From contig WJLK01000114.1 of assembly GCA_014728565.1 (NCBI GenBank), forward strand, positions 1 through 8,128: 8,128 nt of DNA. Reading direction: 5' to 3'. The position numbers and the translations under genes are program-made. The stretch is from Candidatus Pacearchaeota archaeon. GTDB lineage: Archaea > Nanobdellota > Nanobdellia > Pacearchaeales > GW2011-AR1. The notes under the pieces are model-generated. The model worked only from the letters and a program-made list of their open reading frames with translations. It was not told the origin of the DNA and did not search any database. Numbering within the stretch: position 1 is the first letter of the stretch; the number at the start of each line of letters is the position of its first letter. Shown one piece after another: positions 1 to 5,615 of this stretch.

Positions 1-126
1 ATTACTTACTATTATATTGTAGAAAGTTATAAAGAAAAAGGAAGAGTAAAACAAAGAGTTCTTTGTTATCTAGGATCTGTAGATTCTATCCTAAAAAAAT
101 TTAAGAAATTAAAAGCAAAATCTTAA
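1..126 (+). CDS. 3' end of a short ORF resembling an IS1634-type transposase N-terminus (5' end outside window)
   Basis: Frame 1 is open from the window edge to a TAA at 124-126 and gives 41 residues. The segment YYYIVESYKEKGRVKQRVL, followed by CYLG, resembles the beta-rich N-terminal stretch of IS1634/IS4-like transposases, where a pattern of the type YxxLVExxRxxGKVRQRVLxYLG is common. It is also seen in small stand-alone proteins derived from them. The ORF ends about 15 residues after YLG in a lysine-rich tail (KKFKKLKAKS). None of the DDE catalytic domain is present here, so this is either a small stand-alone protein or the remnant of an element. The true start lies to the left of the window. 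No terminal inverted repeats or target duplications are visible. The family resemblance is judged from a short motif only. Confidence 0.4.
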   Translation: MTYYYIVESYKEKGRVKQRVLCYLGSVDSILKKFKKLKAKS

Positions 127-486
127 TCCTGTCCCAAATCCAGTAATCTTATCAAAATAATTTCTGTAACTTCTGGAATTGGAACTCTAGGAGATGATTT
201 TGAAGCAGAGATAAGAGACTTAACAGAGGATATTCCAGATGCTCAAAGAGCAATTTATGGTTTTGATGTATCTGAGGCTCCTTACTGGGGACATGCAGGA
301 TTAGGAGAATTGATAAAAATTCATAGGGACCAAATAGCAAGAGGCAAACCAAGAATTGGAATTATCTCTGCTCCTAATGGTTTTGAAGATACATTAAAAG
401 TAATAGGATTCAATGAAATTTTCTACCTCTGCAGAACTTCTGAAGAGTACATTGATTTTGTCAGGCAACAAATTTCCTCTGATTAA
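127..486 (+). pseudogene. 5'-truncated STAS-domain (anti-sigma-antagonist-like) coding remnant
   Basis: Frame 1 is open from just after the TAA at 124-126 to the TAA at 484-486, about 119 residues. The reading is protein-like and resembles a STAS domain. A first beta strand (KIISVTSGIGTL) is followed by a helix (DDFEAEIRDL), then YGFDVSEAPYWGHAGLGEL, then a helix with HRDQIARGKPRIGII. The end has the typical strand-helix pattern (LKVIGFNEIFYLCRTSEEYIDFV). STAS proteins bind partner switches such as anti-sigma kinases or transporters. The Ser/Thr that is phosphorylated in canonical members (DSxGLG) is His here (GHAGLG). There is no ATG, GTG or TTG in frame before a TTG at 310, and no ATG in any plus frame between 1 and 192. 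The gene has therefore lost its 5' end, or starts at a non-standard codon such as ATA157. It lies directly against the transposase-like fragment, which suggests a rearrangement scar. The STAS assignment is by pattern and is moderately sure. Confidence 0.5.
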
Positions 487-497
487 AAATTCCTGAT

Positions 498-541
498 TAT
501 CTGATTTTTTCCAACAATAAAATACAAATTGAAATCAGATA
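498..541. repeat. 10-bp perfect inverted repeat upstream of the glycosyltransferase promoter
   Basis: TATCTGATTT (498-507) and AAATCAGATA (532-541) are exact reverse complements separated by 24 bases. The left arm runs into a T tract (505-510). The pair sits between the STAS remnant's stop and the TATA box at 550. It could be an operator next to the promoter or a weak terminator for the upstream transcript. The long spacer makes a stable RNA hairpin less likely than a protein-binding site. The function is inferred only. Confidence 0.35.
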
Positions 542-546
542 CAGAC

Positions 547-558
547 AAATTTATAAAC
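547..558 (+). promoter_or_regulatory. Archaeal TATA box for the glycosyltransferase gene
   Basis: AAATTTATAAAC contains an archaeal-type TATA element (TTTATAAA, 550-557) preceded by A-rich bases where a BRE would lie. Its centre is about 23-24 bp before the ATG at 577. In archaea transcription starts roughly 25 bp downstream of the box, so the mRNA is predicted to begin at or within a few bases of the ATG, making it leaderless. There is no Shine-Dalgarno-like sequence before the ATG, which agrees with this. Confidence 0.6.
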
Positions 559-576
559 ATGAGTTAACTAGTAATT

Positions 577-2859
577 ATGAAAAGAAAAATGAAAAAAGAG
601 TTGTTCAGAGAGAATCTAGAAAAACTAAGAACTTGCTTTCTCTGCACATTTCCTCCCAGAGATTGTGGTATAGCTTCTTTTACTAATGACCTCTCAACAG
701 CAATGGACAGAAGATTTAACCCAAAACTAAAATCATCAGTAATAGCTATGAATGAAGAGGAAAATCAGTTCGATTATACTGATAAGGTTATATCAAATAT
801 GACTAAGGATGATATTGAGCACTATCTGGAAACAGCTAAAAGAATCAATGAATCAGAAAACATAAAAATAGTTTGTATTCAGCATGAATTTGGTTTATTT
901 GGAGGGGAGTATGGAGCTTTTTTAATTCCCTTTCTTGAAATCTTAAAAAAACCAAAAGTAGTTGTTTTTCACACTGTCCTACCAGAACCTGATGATACAA
1001 GAAGAAAAATAGTAAAAGCAATTGCCTCGAGAGTATCAGCAATAATAGTCATTGCAAAAAAAGCAATAGATATTCTTGAAAATGATTATGGAATTGAAAA
1101 AGAAAAAATTCACCTTGTTCATCATGGAATACCCAATGTACAGTATCAAAACCAGGAAAAATTCAAAGAAAAATTTGGACTACAAAATAAAATAGTACTC
1201 TCAACTCATGGTCTTATAAGCAGAGGAAAAGGAATTGAATACTCAATAAAAGCTCTACCATCACTGGTAGAAAAATATCCCAACCTGTTATTTCTTGTAA
1301 TAGGAGAAACCCACCCTTTTGCTTCTAAAGAAGCTGGAGAAGATTATAGAAAAGAACTTGAAAACCTTGTAAGAGAATTAAATCTAGAAAACAACGTAAG
1401 ATTCATAAATGAATACGTGCCTTTAAAAGAACTACTGGAATATATTCAGGCATCAGATGTTTATGTTTTCACAAATCTTGAAAAAGCTCAGATATCAAGC
1501 GGAACTCTATGTCGTGCAATGGGGTGTGGAAGAGCAATTGTATCAACACCAATAACCTATGCAGAAGAACTTCTTGCTAGTAACAGAGGGATTTTAGTTG
1601 AATTCAAAAATCCAGAATCCTTTACAAGTACAATAGACAATCTTATTTCTGACCCTAATTTGAGAAAAACAATTGAAAAAAATGCATATTTTTTCACAAG
1701 ACAGATGATATGGAGCAATGTAGCTCTAAGTTATCTAAAAATATTCAACAAGATTGTCAAACTAAGAAAAGAGATAACAGAAAAACTTCCAAAAATCAAA
1801 TTAGATCATCTTAAAAGACTAACTGACAGCACTGGGATAATCCAGTTTGCAAAACAAACTCAACCTGAAATGGAATATGGATACACACTAGATGACAACT
1901 CAAGAGCTTTGATATCAATTATTCTGTACCAAGATATTTTAAAAACAGGTGAATGTACAGAACTAACAGAAAATTACCTTAATTTTCTTAAGAAACTGCA
2001 GGAAAAAGACGGTTATTTCAAAAACCAGTACAAAAACAAAGAAGAGATAACAAATCCTTATAGTGAGGATGCATTTGGAAGAGCTATATGGGCACTGGGA
2101 TTCACAATAAACAAATCAAGAAATGAAAACATAACACAAAAAGCAAAATCAATGTTCATAAAATCTTTCTTAAGAATTTCAGAAGTAAAATCTCCAAGAG
2201 CAATTGCATTTTCAATAAAGGGACTATACTACTACTATAAAAAATTTCCTAACAGAGAAACTTATCTTAAGATAAAAGAACTTGCTAATAGACTAATAAA
2301 ACTTTATGAAATAGAGTCCTCTAAGGACTGGCAGTGGTTTGAATCTTACCTGACTTATGCTAATGCTAAGCTTCCTGAATCCTTGTTTTTTGCTTATCGA
2401 GCAACAGGAGATATGAGATACCTAGAAACAGCTAAAAGAACTCTGAAATTTCTTACAGACCAGATGATAATTAATGGAAAATTCAACCTAATAGGACAGA
2501 GAGGATGGTTCATAAAAAACAATGAAAGAGCTTTTTTTGATCAACAACCAATAGATGCTTCAGCAATGGTTCAGGCTCTTTTAACAGCTCATTTCACAAC
2601 AGGAAACAAGGATTATTATGATAATGCTATTCTTGCTTTTAACTGGTTTTTAGGTCATAACCATCTTAACCAAATGATTTATGATGAAACAACAGGTGGT
2701 TGTTTTGACGGTCTTGGAAAAAATTCACTAAATTTCAACCAGGGTGCAGAATCAACTATCTCCTATCTAATAGCAAGACTCTTCATGGAAGAGTCAAAAA
2801 AGATGAAAGACAAAAAAGAGGAAAATAACAAAAAAGTTAAAGATATCTCAGTCCTCTAA
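577..2859 (+). CDS. Two-domain glycosyltransferase: GT4-like module fused to a six-hairpin glycosidase-like module
   Basis: This is a 760-residue cytosolic protein with no signal peptide or membrane segment. Residues about 18-395 form a GT-B glycosyltransferase. They include an N-terminal TFPPRDCGIASFTNDL (24-39), QHEFG (102-106), HGLISRGKG (211-219) at the start of the nucleotide-sugar-binding half, and QISSGT (305-310) followed by YAEE (328-331). The second Glu of the classical GT4 EX7E motif is a Thr (T310), as I recall for this subfamily. Residues about 409-745 are a helical (alpha/alpha) barrel-like region with YGYTLDDNSRA (434-444), DWQWFE (584-589), FDQQPIDASAMVQAL and NQGAEST. This two-part layout is known in group 1 glycosyltransferases linked to mannose or other hexose polymers, but donor and acceptor cannot be read from the sequence. 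A charged, lysine-rich tail (about 740-760) follows the last conserved block. ATG577 is supported by the TATA box. An in-frame ATG at 589 is the alternative. The 3' end overlaps the convergent kinase gene by 23 bp. Confidence 0.85.
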   Translation: MKRKMKKELFRENLEKLRTCFLCTFPPRDCGIASFTNDLSTAMDRRFNPKLKSSVIAMNEEENQFDYTDKVISNMTKDDIEHYLETAKRINESENIKIVCIQHEFGLFGGEYGAFLIPFLEILKKPKVVVFHTVLPEPDDTRRKIVKAIASRVSAIIVIAKKAIDILENDYGIEKEKIHLVHHGIPNVQYQNQEKFKEKFGLQNKIVLSTHGLISRGKGIEYSIKALPSLVEKYPNLLFLVIGETHPFASKEAGEDYRKELENLVRELNLENNVRFINEYVPLKELLEYIQASDVYVFTNLEKAQISSGTLCRAMGCGRAIVSTPITYAEELLASNRGILVEFKNPESFTSTIDNLISDPNLRKTIEKNAYFFTRQMIWSNVALSYLKIFNKIVKLRKEITEKLPKIKLDHLKRLTDSTGIIQFAKQTQPEMEYGYTLDDNSRALISIILYQDILKTGECTELTENYLNFLKKLQEKDGYFKNQYKNKEEITNPYSEDAFGRAIWALGFTINKSRNENITQKAKSMFIKSFLRISEVKSPRAIAFSIKGLYYYYKKFPNRETYLKIKELANRLIKLYEIESSKDWQWFESYLTYANAKLPESLFFAYRATGDMRYLETAKRTLKFLTDQMIINGKFNLIGQRGWFIKNNERAFFDQQPIDASAMVQALLTAHFTTGNKDYYDNAILAFNWFLGHNHLNQMIYDETTGGCFDGLGKNSLNFNQGAESTISYLIARLFMEESKKMKDKKEENNKKVKDISVL

Positions 2860-3676
2860 ATTCAAATTTAAAATCAATAACTTTCTCTTTAAAAGTCTTA
2901 ATTAATTTATCTTTATCCTCAGCAAAGAACAATACACTACCTCCAGCTCCTGAACCACATATCTTAGCTGCAATAGCTCCGTTTTTTAATCCCTTATTAA
3001 TGAAATCTTCAGAGGATTTACCTATTGTTATCTCATGAAGTCTATCTCTTTCCCTAGTTTCCTGATTCATCAATTCAGCAAATTTATACATTTTTTTCTG
3101 CTCTAAAGATTTTTTCATTTCATAAGCAATTTCTTTTATTCTAATTAAATTTTTTTTATTTCTTCCCTTAATTAAATTTTGAATAGCTAGTTTATTTGAA
3201 TGTCCTGAAAAATGGGGTTTTCCCATATATACTAAAACAAGCCTTTTCTCAAGCTCTCTAACAAATCTGGTAGGAAGTTTTAATCTATTTATCTCAACCT
3301 TGCTTTTTTTGAATTTCATGAAGTTTATTCCACCAAATGCAGCAGCATACTGGTCCTGCTTTCCTCCTACCAAGCCCATTGCCTGCTCCATATCATAAAC
3401 CCTATCTGCTAATTCCTTCTTATTTTTTGTCTTGCTTATCAAAGCTAACCAGACAAGATTCATTACACCACTTGTTCCTAAACCACTTGAAGTAGGAACC
3501 TCTCCTGTGTATTCAAGATGGGTTTCCTTGCTTGTTCTTATAATCTTACCAGTAACAAACTTATCAATTGTTGCATTTAAAACAGCTCCTCCATAGATGT
3601 ATGTAAAAGGCTCTATATCAGTAGTTCCTCCTCCAAAATCAATCCTAACAGGAGCCTTAACTTTCTTAACTTCCAT
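2837..3676 (-). CDS. GHMP-family sugar kinase (HddA-like, compact form)
   Basis: GHMP kinases transfer the ATP gamma-phosphate to a small-molecule hydroxyl, often the anomeric position of a sugar. All three family motifs are visible in this 279-residue protein: the N-terminal KAPVRIDFGGGTTD (7-20), the ATP-binding PTSSGLGTSG (61-70) and the C-terminal KICGSGAGGS (238-247). KQDQYAAAFGG (106-116) matches the region carrying the catalytic Asp in D-glycero-D-manno-heptose-7-phosphate kinase and related fucose- or glucuronate-type kinases (candidate D108). The protein is shorter than typical HddA (about 330 residues). Most of the loss appears to be between motif 1 and motif 2, where only about 40 residues separate GGGTTD from PTSSGLG. 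The substrate is therefore uncertain. The neighbouring glycosyltransferase and ROK kinase suggest activated-sugar metabolism. The ATG at 3674-3676 is preceded by GAGGGAAGG. The stop at 2837-2839 lies inside the convergent glycosyltransferase gene. Confidence 0.8.
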   Translation of the reverse strand: MEVKKVKAPVRIDFGGGTTDIEPFTYIYGGAVLNATIDKFVTGKIIRTSKETHLEYTGEVPTSSGLGTSGVMNLVWLALISKTKNKKELADRVYDMEQAMGLVGGKQDQYAAAFGGINFMKFKKSKVEINRLKLPTRFVRELEKRLVLVYMGKPHFSGHSNKLAIQNLIKGRNKKNLIRIKEIAYEMKKSLEQKKMYKFAELMNQETRERDRLHEITIGKSSEDFINKGLKNGAIAAKICGSGAGGSVLFFAEDKDKLIKTFKEKVIDFKFEFRGLRYL

Positions 3677-3721
3677 CCTTCCCTCTTTTTATATAAATAG
3701 TAAGAAAATAAGGTTTTTAAA
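3677..3721 (-). promoter_or_regulatory. Promoter and ribosome-binding site of the GHMP kinase gene
   Basis: Read on the minus strand, GAGGGAAGG directly precedes the ATG (3685-3677) and can pair with the 3' end of 16S rRNA, implying a leadered mRNA. A TATA-like TTTAAAAACC (about 3722-3713) has its centre about 25 bp before position 3692, which would give a leader of roughly 16 nt carrying that site. A second AT box (TTTATATAAA, about 3698-3689) is only about 18 bp from the ATG, too close for a standard start. The choice between the boxes is inferred. Confidence 0.4.
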
Positions 3722-3744
3722 TCTTAGTTAGAGTTTAAATAAAT

Positions 3745-3864
3745 CTTTCAAACTATCTCAAACTAGGTTAACTTTAACTTACATTTAAGCTATTAAAACT
3801 AAAAATCATAAAAATTAATAACCAGATAGAAAATTTAACTTTCAAAGCAAACCTTCTCAAACTA
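3745..3864. repeat. Imperfect direct repeat in the kinase-Nudix intergenic region
   Basis: The gap between the kinase and Nudix genes (3677-3889) has no ORF or RNA gene that I can support. It contains CTTTCAAA (3745-3752) then TCTCAAACTA (3756-3765). The same two words recur in the same order at 3839-3846 and 3855-3864, about 95-99 bp further on. Each word is exact but their spacing differs (3 and 8 bases). In such AT-rich DNA this may be chance. It could also be a duplicated regulatory site upstream of the kinase promoter. Confidence 0.25.
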
Positions 3865-3889
3865 AGAATCTAAAAATATATTTCTAAAT

Positions 3890-4330
3890 TCATTTCAGAT
3901 TCATTATATACTCCCTAAGCCTCTTATCAAAAGAGGTAGTAAAATAATCCTCTAATTCTTCAGGATTAACCCATTTTATCTCAAGAATATCCTCTCCTTT
4001 TTTTTCTTTTCCTCCAACAACCTCGCATAAGTAATATATCAGGAGAAGATTCTGACTTTCCTTTGCAATTCTTGAAAAAACAGCACCAAGGTTCTTTACT
4101 TTCAATCCTGTCTTTTTTTTAATCTTCTTTTCGAGAACCTTTTCCAAATCTCCATCATAACTCAACTGTCCTCCTGGAAAAGCCCAGAATAGATTCTTAA
4201 TATAAGGATCTTTTTTTCTTCTAACAATCAAAATCTTTTTCTTGCGAATATCAAAAACAATTCCAAGTAAATTAACAACAAAAATATTATTTCTTTTTTC
4301 TCTTACTTCAATATTTTTTTTATTAACCAT
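3890..4330 (-). CDS. Nudix-fold protein with degenerate catalytic box
   Basis: This is a 146-residue protein of normal length for a Nudix hydrolase. A strand VVNLLGIVFDIRKKKILIVRRKK (18-40 region) is followed by WAFPGGQL (49-56), the helix LEKVLEKKIKKKTGL (62-76), and a C-terminal IKWVNPEEL typical of the fold. Active Nudix enzymes use the box GX5EX7REUXEEXGU, whose Glu residues bind Mg2+. Aligned from GG53-54 to TG74-75, the REUXEE core is KKIKKK (68-73), so every catalytic Glu is Lys. The early Glu and Gly positions also differ. Hydrolysis of nucleoside-diphosphate compounds by the usual mechanism is therefore unlikely. A ligand-binding or regulatory role, as in NrtR-type Nudix domains, or an unusual enzyme is more plausible, though no DNA-binding domain is attached. 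The start is set by GGAGGT 8 nt upstream of ATG4330. Confidence 0.7.
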   Translation of the reverse strand: MVNKKNIEVREKRNNIFVVNLLGIVFDIRKKKILIVRRKKDPYIKNLFWAFPGGQLSYDGDLEKVLEKKIKKKTGLKVKNLGAVFSRIAKESQNLLLIYYLCEVVGGKEKKGEDILEIKWVNPEELEDYFTTSFDKRLREYIMNLK

Positions 4331-4338
4331 TTTAACAT

Positions 4339-4378
4339 ACCTCCAAAAACTAGCTGATTCCGAATAATAAATTAAAAA
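4339..4378 (-). promoter_or_regulatory. Shine-Dalgarno site and probable TATA box of the Nudix gene
   Basis: On the minus strand a strong GGAGGT (4344-4339) lies 8 nt before the ATG at 4330. A second ATG at 4338 directly abuts the site and is out of frame, so 4330 is preferred. A TATA-like TTTTTAATTTA (4378-4368) would start transcription near 4347, giving a leader of about 17 nt that includes the GGAGGT. The rest of the 4331-4445 gap also holds an imperfect palindrome with outer arms TTGAA and TTCAA (about 4425-4442). It is followed by a T run on the minus strand and might end the upstream ROK transcript. Confidence 0.45.
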
Positions 4379-4445
4379 TCTTTTTACTCAATAGATAATA
4401 AGTAATTAGGGTTTAAAAATTTTTTGAATTCATAACTTCAAGAAA

Positions 4446-5267
4446 TTAGTCTATTAACAGAGAGCCTCCCAGGATTCCAGGATGGTCAAGTTTTGACCAT
4501 TTTATACTAGGAATCTTTGGTATTATCACATATTTGTTGACTCTCTTTCTTACCTCATCTAAAAAATCATCTCCTGTCTCTCTTATTCCACCACTTAAAA
4601 CAACTATCTCAGGATCAAAAACATTAATCAGAGAACCAATGCCTCTTGCAAAAAGTTCATATAAATAATCAAGAATCTCTCTTGATTTTTTATTATTCAT
4701 CTTTATTAAATCAATTGTAAGTAATTTTCTTCCAAATTCTTTTTTAATTTTATTTCTAGTGTCTTTCCAGAGAGTCTCAAAATCTCTTCCATTTTCCAAA
4801 ACAACATGTCCAAGTTCATTGCCATAACCATTCCCTCCTGTGCATAACTTATCATCAATTATCACTCCTCCTCCAATTCCAGTCCCTATTGTTAAAATAA
4901 AAAAATTCTTTTTCTTACATCCTATCTTCGATTCAGCAAGTGCAACACAACCAGCATCATTTTCTATCTCCACTCTTTTTTTAAATTTTTTTTCAAGGAA
5001 TCTTTTTAAATTAAAATTCTTAAAAGGAAGAGCAGGGGGGTTTTTAATAATACCATTTACAAGAGGTCCTGCACTTGAAATACCTATACCATTGACTCCT
5101 TTAGTCATCAGATTCTCAATACTGTCTGAAAGAATCTTAAGAAGGTCTTTCTGATTTTTTGGAGTCCTGTGTTTAATATATTCAACAACCTTGTTATTCT
5201 CGACTAAAGCGACTCTTAAATTTGTTCCTCCTAAATCCACTCCAATAACCCTCTTTTTTTTAATCAT
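4446..5267 (-). CDS. ROK-family sugar kinase (glucokinase-like), zinc motif absent
   Basis: ROK kinases phosphorylate hexoses such as glucose, N-acetylglucosamine or N-acetylmannosamine with ATP in the cytosol. Visible motifs are the phosphate-binding GVDLGGTNLR (9-18), ENDAGCVALAE (102-112) with candidate catalytic base D104, the LTIGTGIGGGVI loop (125-136), and NELGH (150-154), where E151 and H154 match the ROK sugar-binding ExGH. VLSGGI (223-228) is the C-terminal adenosine-side loop. The usual zinc motif CxCGxxGCxE shortly after the GH is missing. The sequence there is HVVLENGRDFETLWKD, with no Cys. With 273 residues the protein is shorter than most ROK kinases (about 300-320). There is no N-terminal helix-turn-helix, so it is an enzyme rather than a ROK repressor. 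Specificity cannot be assigned. The gene starts 38 bp after the stop of the small membrane protein gene and has its own TATA-like box. Confidence 0.82.
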   Translation of the reverse strand: MIKKKRVIGVDLGGTNLRVALVENNKVVEYIKHRTPKNQKDLLKILSDSIENLMTKGVNGIGISSAGPLVNGIIKNPPALPFKNFNLKRFLEKKFKKRVEIENDAGCVALAESKIGCKKKNFFILTIGTGIGGGVIIDDKLCTGGNGYGNELGHVVLENGRDFETLWKDTRNKIKKEFGRKLLTIDLIKMNNKKSREILDYLYELFARGIGSLINVFDPEIVVLSGGIRETGDDFLDEVRKRVNKYVIIPKIPSIKWSKLDHPGILGGSLLID

Positions 5268-5293
5268 CTTTCTTATTATTAAAAAGAAAGTTT

Positions 5294-5304
5294 GATTTAA
5301 AAAA
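5294..5304 (-). promoter_or_regulatory. TATA-like box of the ROK kinase gene
   Basis: On the minus strand TTTTTTAAATC lies about 30 bp before the ATG at 5267, the right distance for a transcript with a leader of only a few bases. No Shine-Dalgarno sequence precedes the ATG. A short inverted repeat, CTTTCTT (5268-5274) and AAGAAAG (5284-5290), sits between the box and the start codon and might be an operator. That is inferred. Confidence 0.4.
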
Positions 5305-5305
5305 C

Positions 5306-5518
5306 TTATCCATAATTAAGAACAACCTCTTTATGCCATTTCCAACAGAATATGTCCCTGAAGCCAATATCACATACAGCATCTATTTTATCTGCCTGAT
5401 AATTCCCAATAAAACCAAAAATAAAAAGTATTAATAAAACAACAATAACAAGAGTTACTGTATACCTGATAAATTTGCTGAATTTAGTTCTTTCAAAAAC
5501 AATTTTATCAAGACTCAT
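5306..5518 (-). CDS. Small one-pass membrane protein, unknown function
   Basis: I do not recognise a family for this 70-residue protein. A basic N-terminus (MSLDKIVFERTKFSKFIRY) precedes one strongly hydrophobic helix (about residues 20-38, rich in Val, Leu, Ile and Phe). A C-terminal part of about 30 residues follows, with two cysteines (AVCDIG and IFCWKW). By the positive-inside rule the N-terminus should be cytosolic and the Cys-bearing tail outside. The two Cys could form a disulfide or bind metal, but no canonical motif is present. The ORF is supported as a real gene by a TATA box at the correct leaderless distance and by its clear membrane-protein composition. It is divergent from hydB and 38 bp upstream of the ROK kinase gene. 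Confidence 0.6.
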   Translation of the reverse strand: MSLDKIVFERTKFSKFIRYTVTLVIVVLLILFIFGFIGNYQADKIDAVCDIGFRDIFCWKWHKEVVLNYG

Positions 5519-5537
5519 AATTAAATAAATAAAGAAA

Positions 5538-5551
5538 CTATTTTAAATATT
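5538..5551 (-). promoter_or_regulatory. TATA box of the small membrane protein gene (leaderless)
   Basis: On the minus strand AATATTTAAAATAG contains TATTTAAAA centred near 5545, 27 bp from the A of the ATG at 5518. This predicts a leaderless transcript. There is no Shine-Dalgarno sequence in the AT-rich stretch between the box and the start. The site lies in the 97-bp divergent region shared with hydB. Confidence 0.5.
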
Positions 5552-5566
5552 TGGTTTACTTAACAG

Positions 5567-5608
5567 TTTAAAAAACTTTATTAATCATCTTATTCTGATA
5601 TATAAAAA
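5567..5608 (+). promoter_or_regulatory. Promoter region of the hydB operon
   Basis: Two TATA-like elements precede the ATG at 5616. TTTAAAAAA (5567-5575) would start transcription near 5597 and leave a leader of about 19 nt. TATATAAAAAG (about 5599-5609) is the better TATA sequence, but its centre is only about 12 bp from the ATG, so a standard start would fall inside the gene. The first box lies in a small palindrome, AGTTTAAAAAACT (5565-5577). No good ribosome-binding site is seen before the ATG. Confidence 0.4.
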
Positions 5609-5615
5609 GAGAAAA

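Noticed and set aside
152..352. Minus-strand 66-codon ORF
   Set aside because: It lies antisense to the STAS-like reading frame, which has the protein-like motif pattern. The minus ORF is Leu-rich low-complexity translation typical of a shadow frame.
1..486. Read-through of the TAA at 124-126 to give one fused transposase-STAS protein
   Set aside because: The two parts are in the same frame, but no known protein joins these domains and no recoding signal is visible. A rearrangement scar explains it more simply.
845..1042. Minus-strand 65-codon ORF
   Set aside because: It lies fully inside the conserved GT domain of the glycosyltransferase on the opposite strand and has no recognisable motif.
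3677..3889. Possible small RNA or CRISPR-like array in the longest spacer
   Set aside because: Only one imperfect pair of short words is repeated. There are no regular repeat-spacer units, no GC-rich fold and no box C/D motif set that I could support.
4105..4175. Frameshift as the cause of the lysine-rich Nudix box
   Set aside because: GG-to-TG spacing is exact and motifs on both sides are in the same frame, so these are substitutions, not a local frame change.
4336..4338. ATG next to GGAGGT as the Nudix start
   Set aside because: It is out of frame with the Nudix reading frame and has no spacing to the ribosome-binding site. ATG4330 has the ideal 8 nt.
4840..5154. Plus-strand 104-codon ORF
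   Set aside because: It is antisense to the core ROK motifs. Its Pro- and Phe-rich translation is what the reverse complement of Gly- and Lys-rich codons gives.
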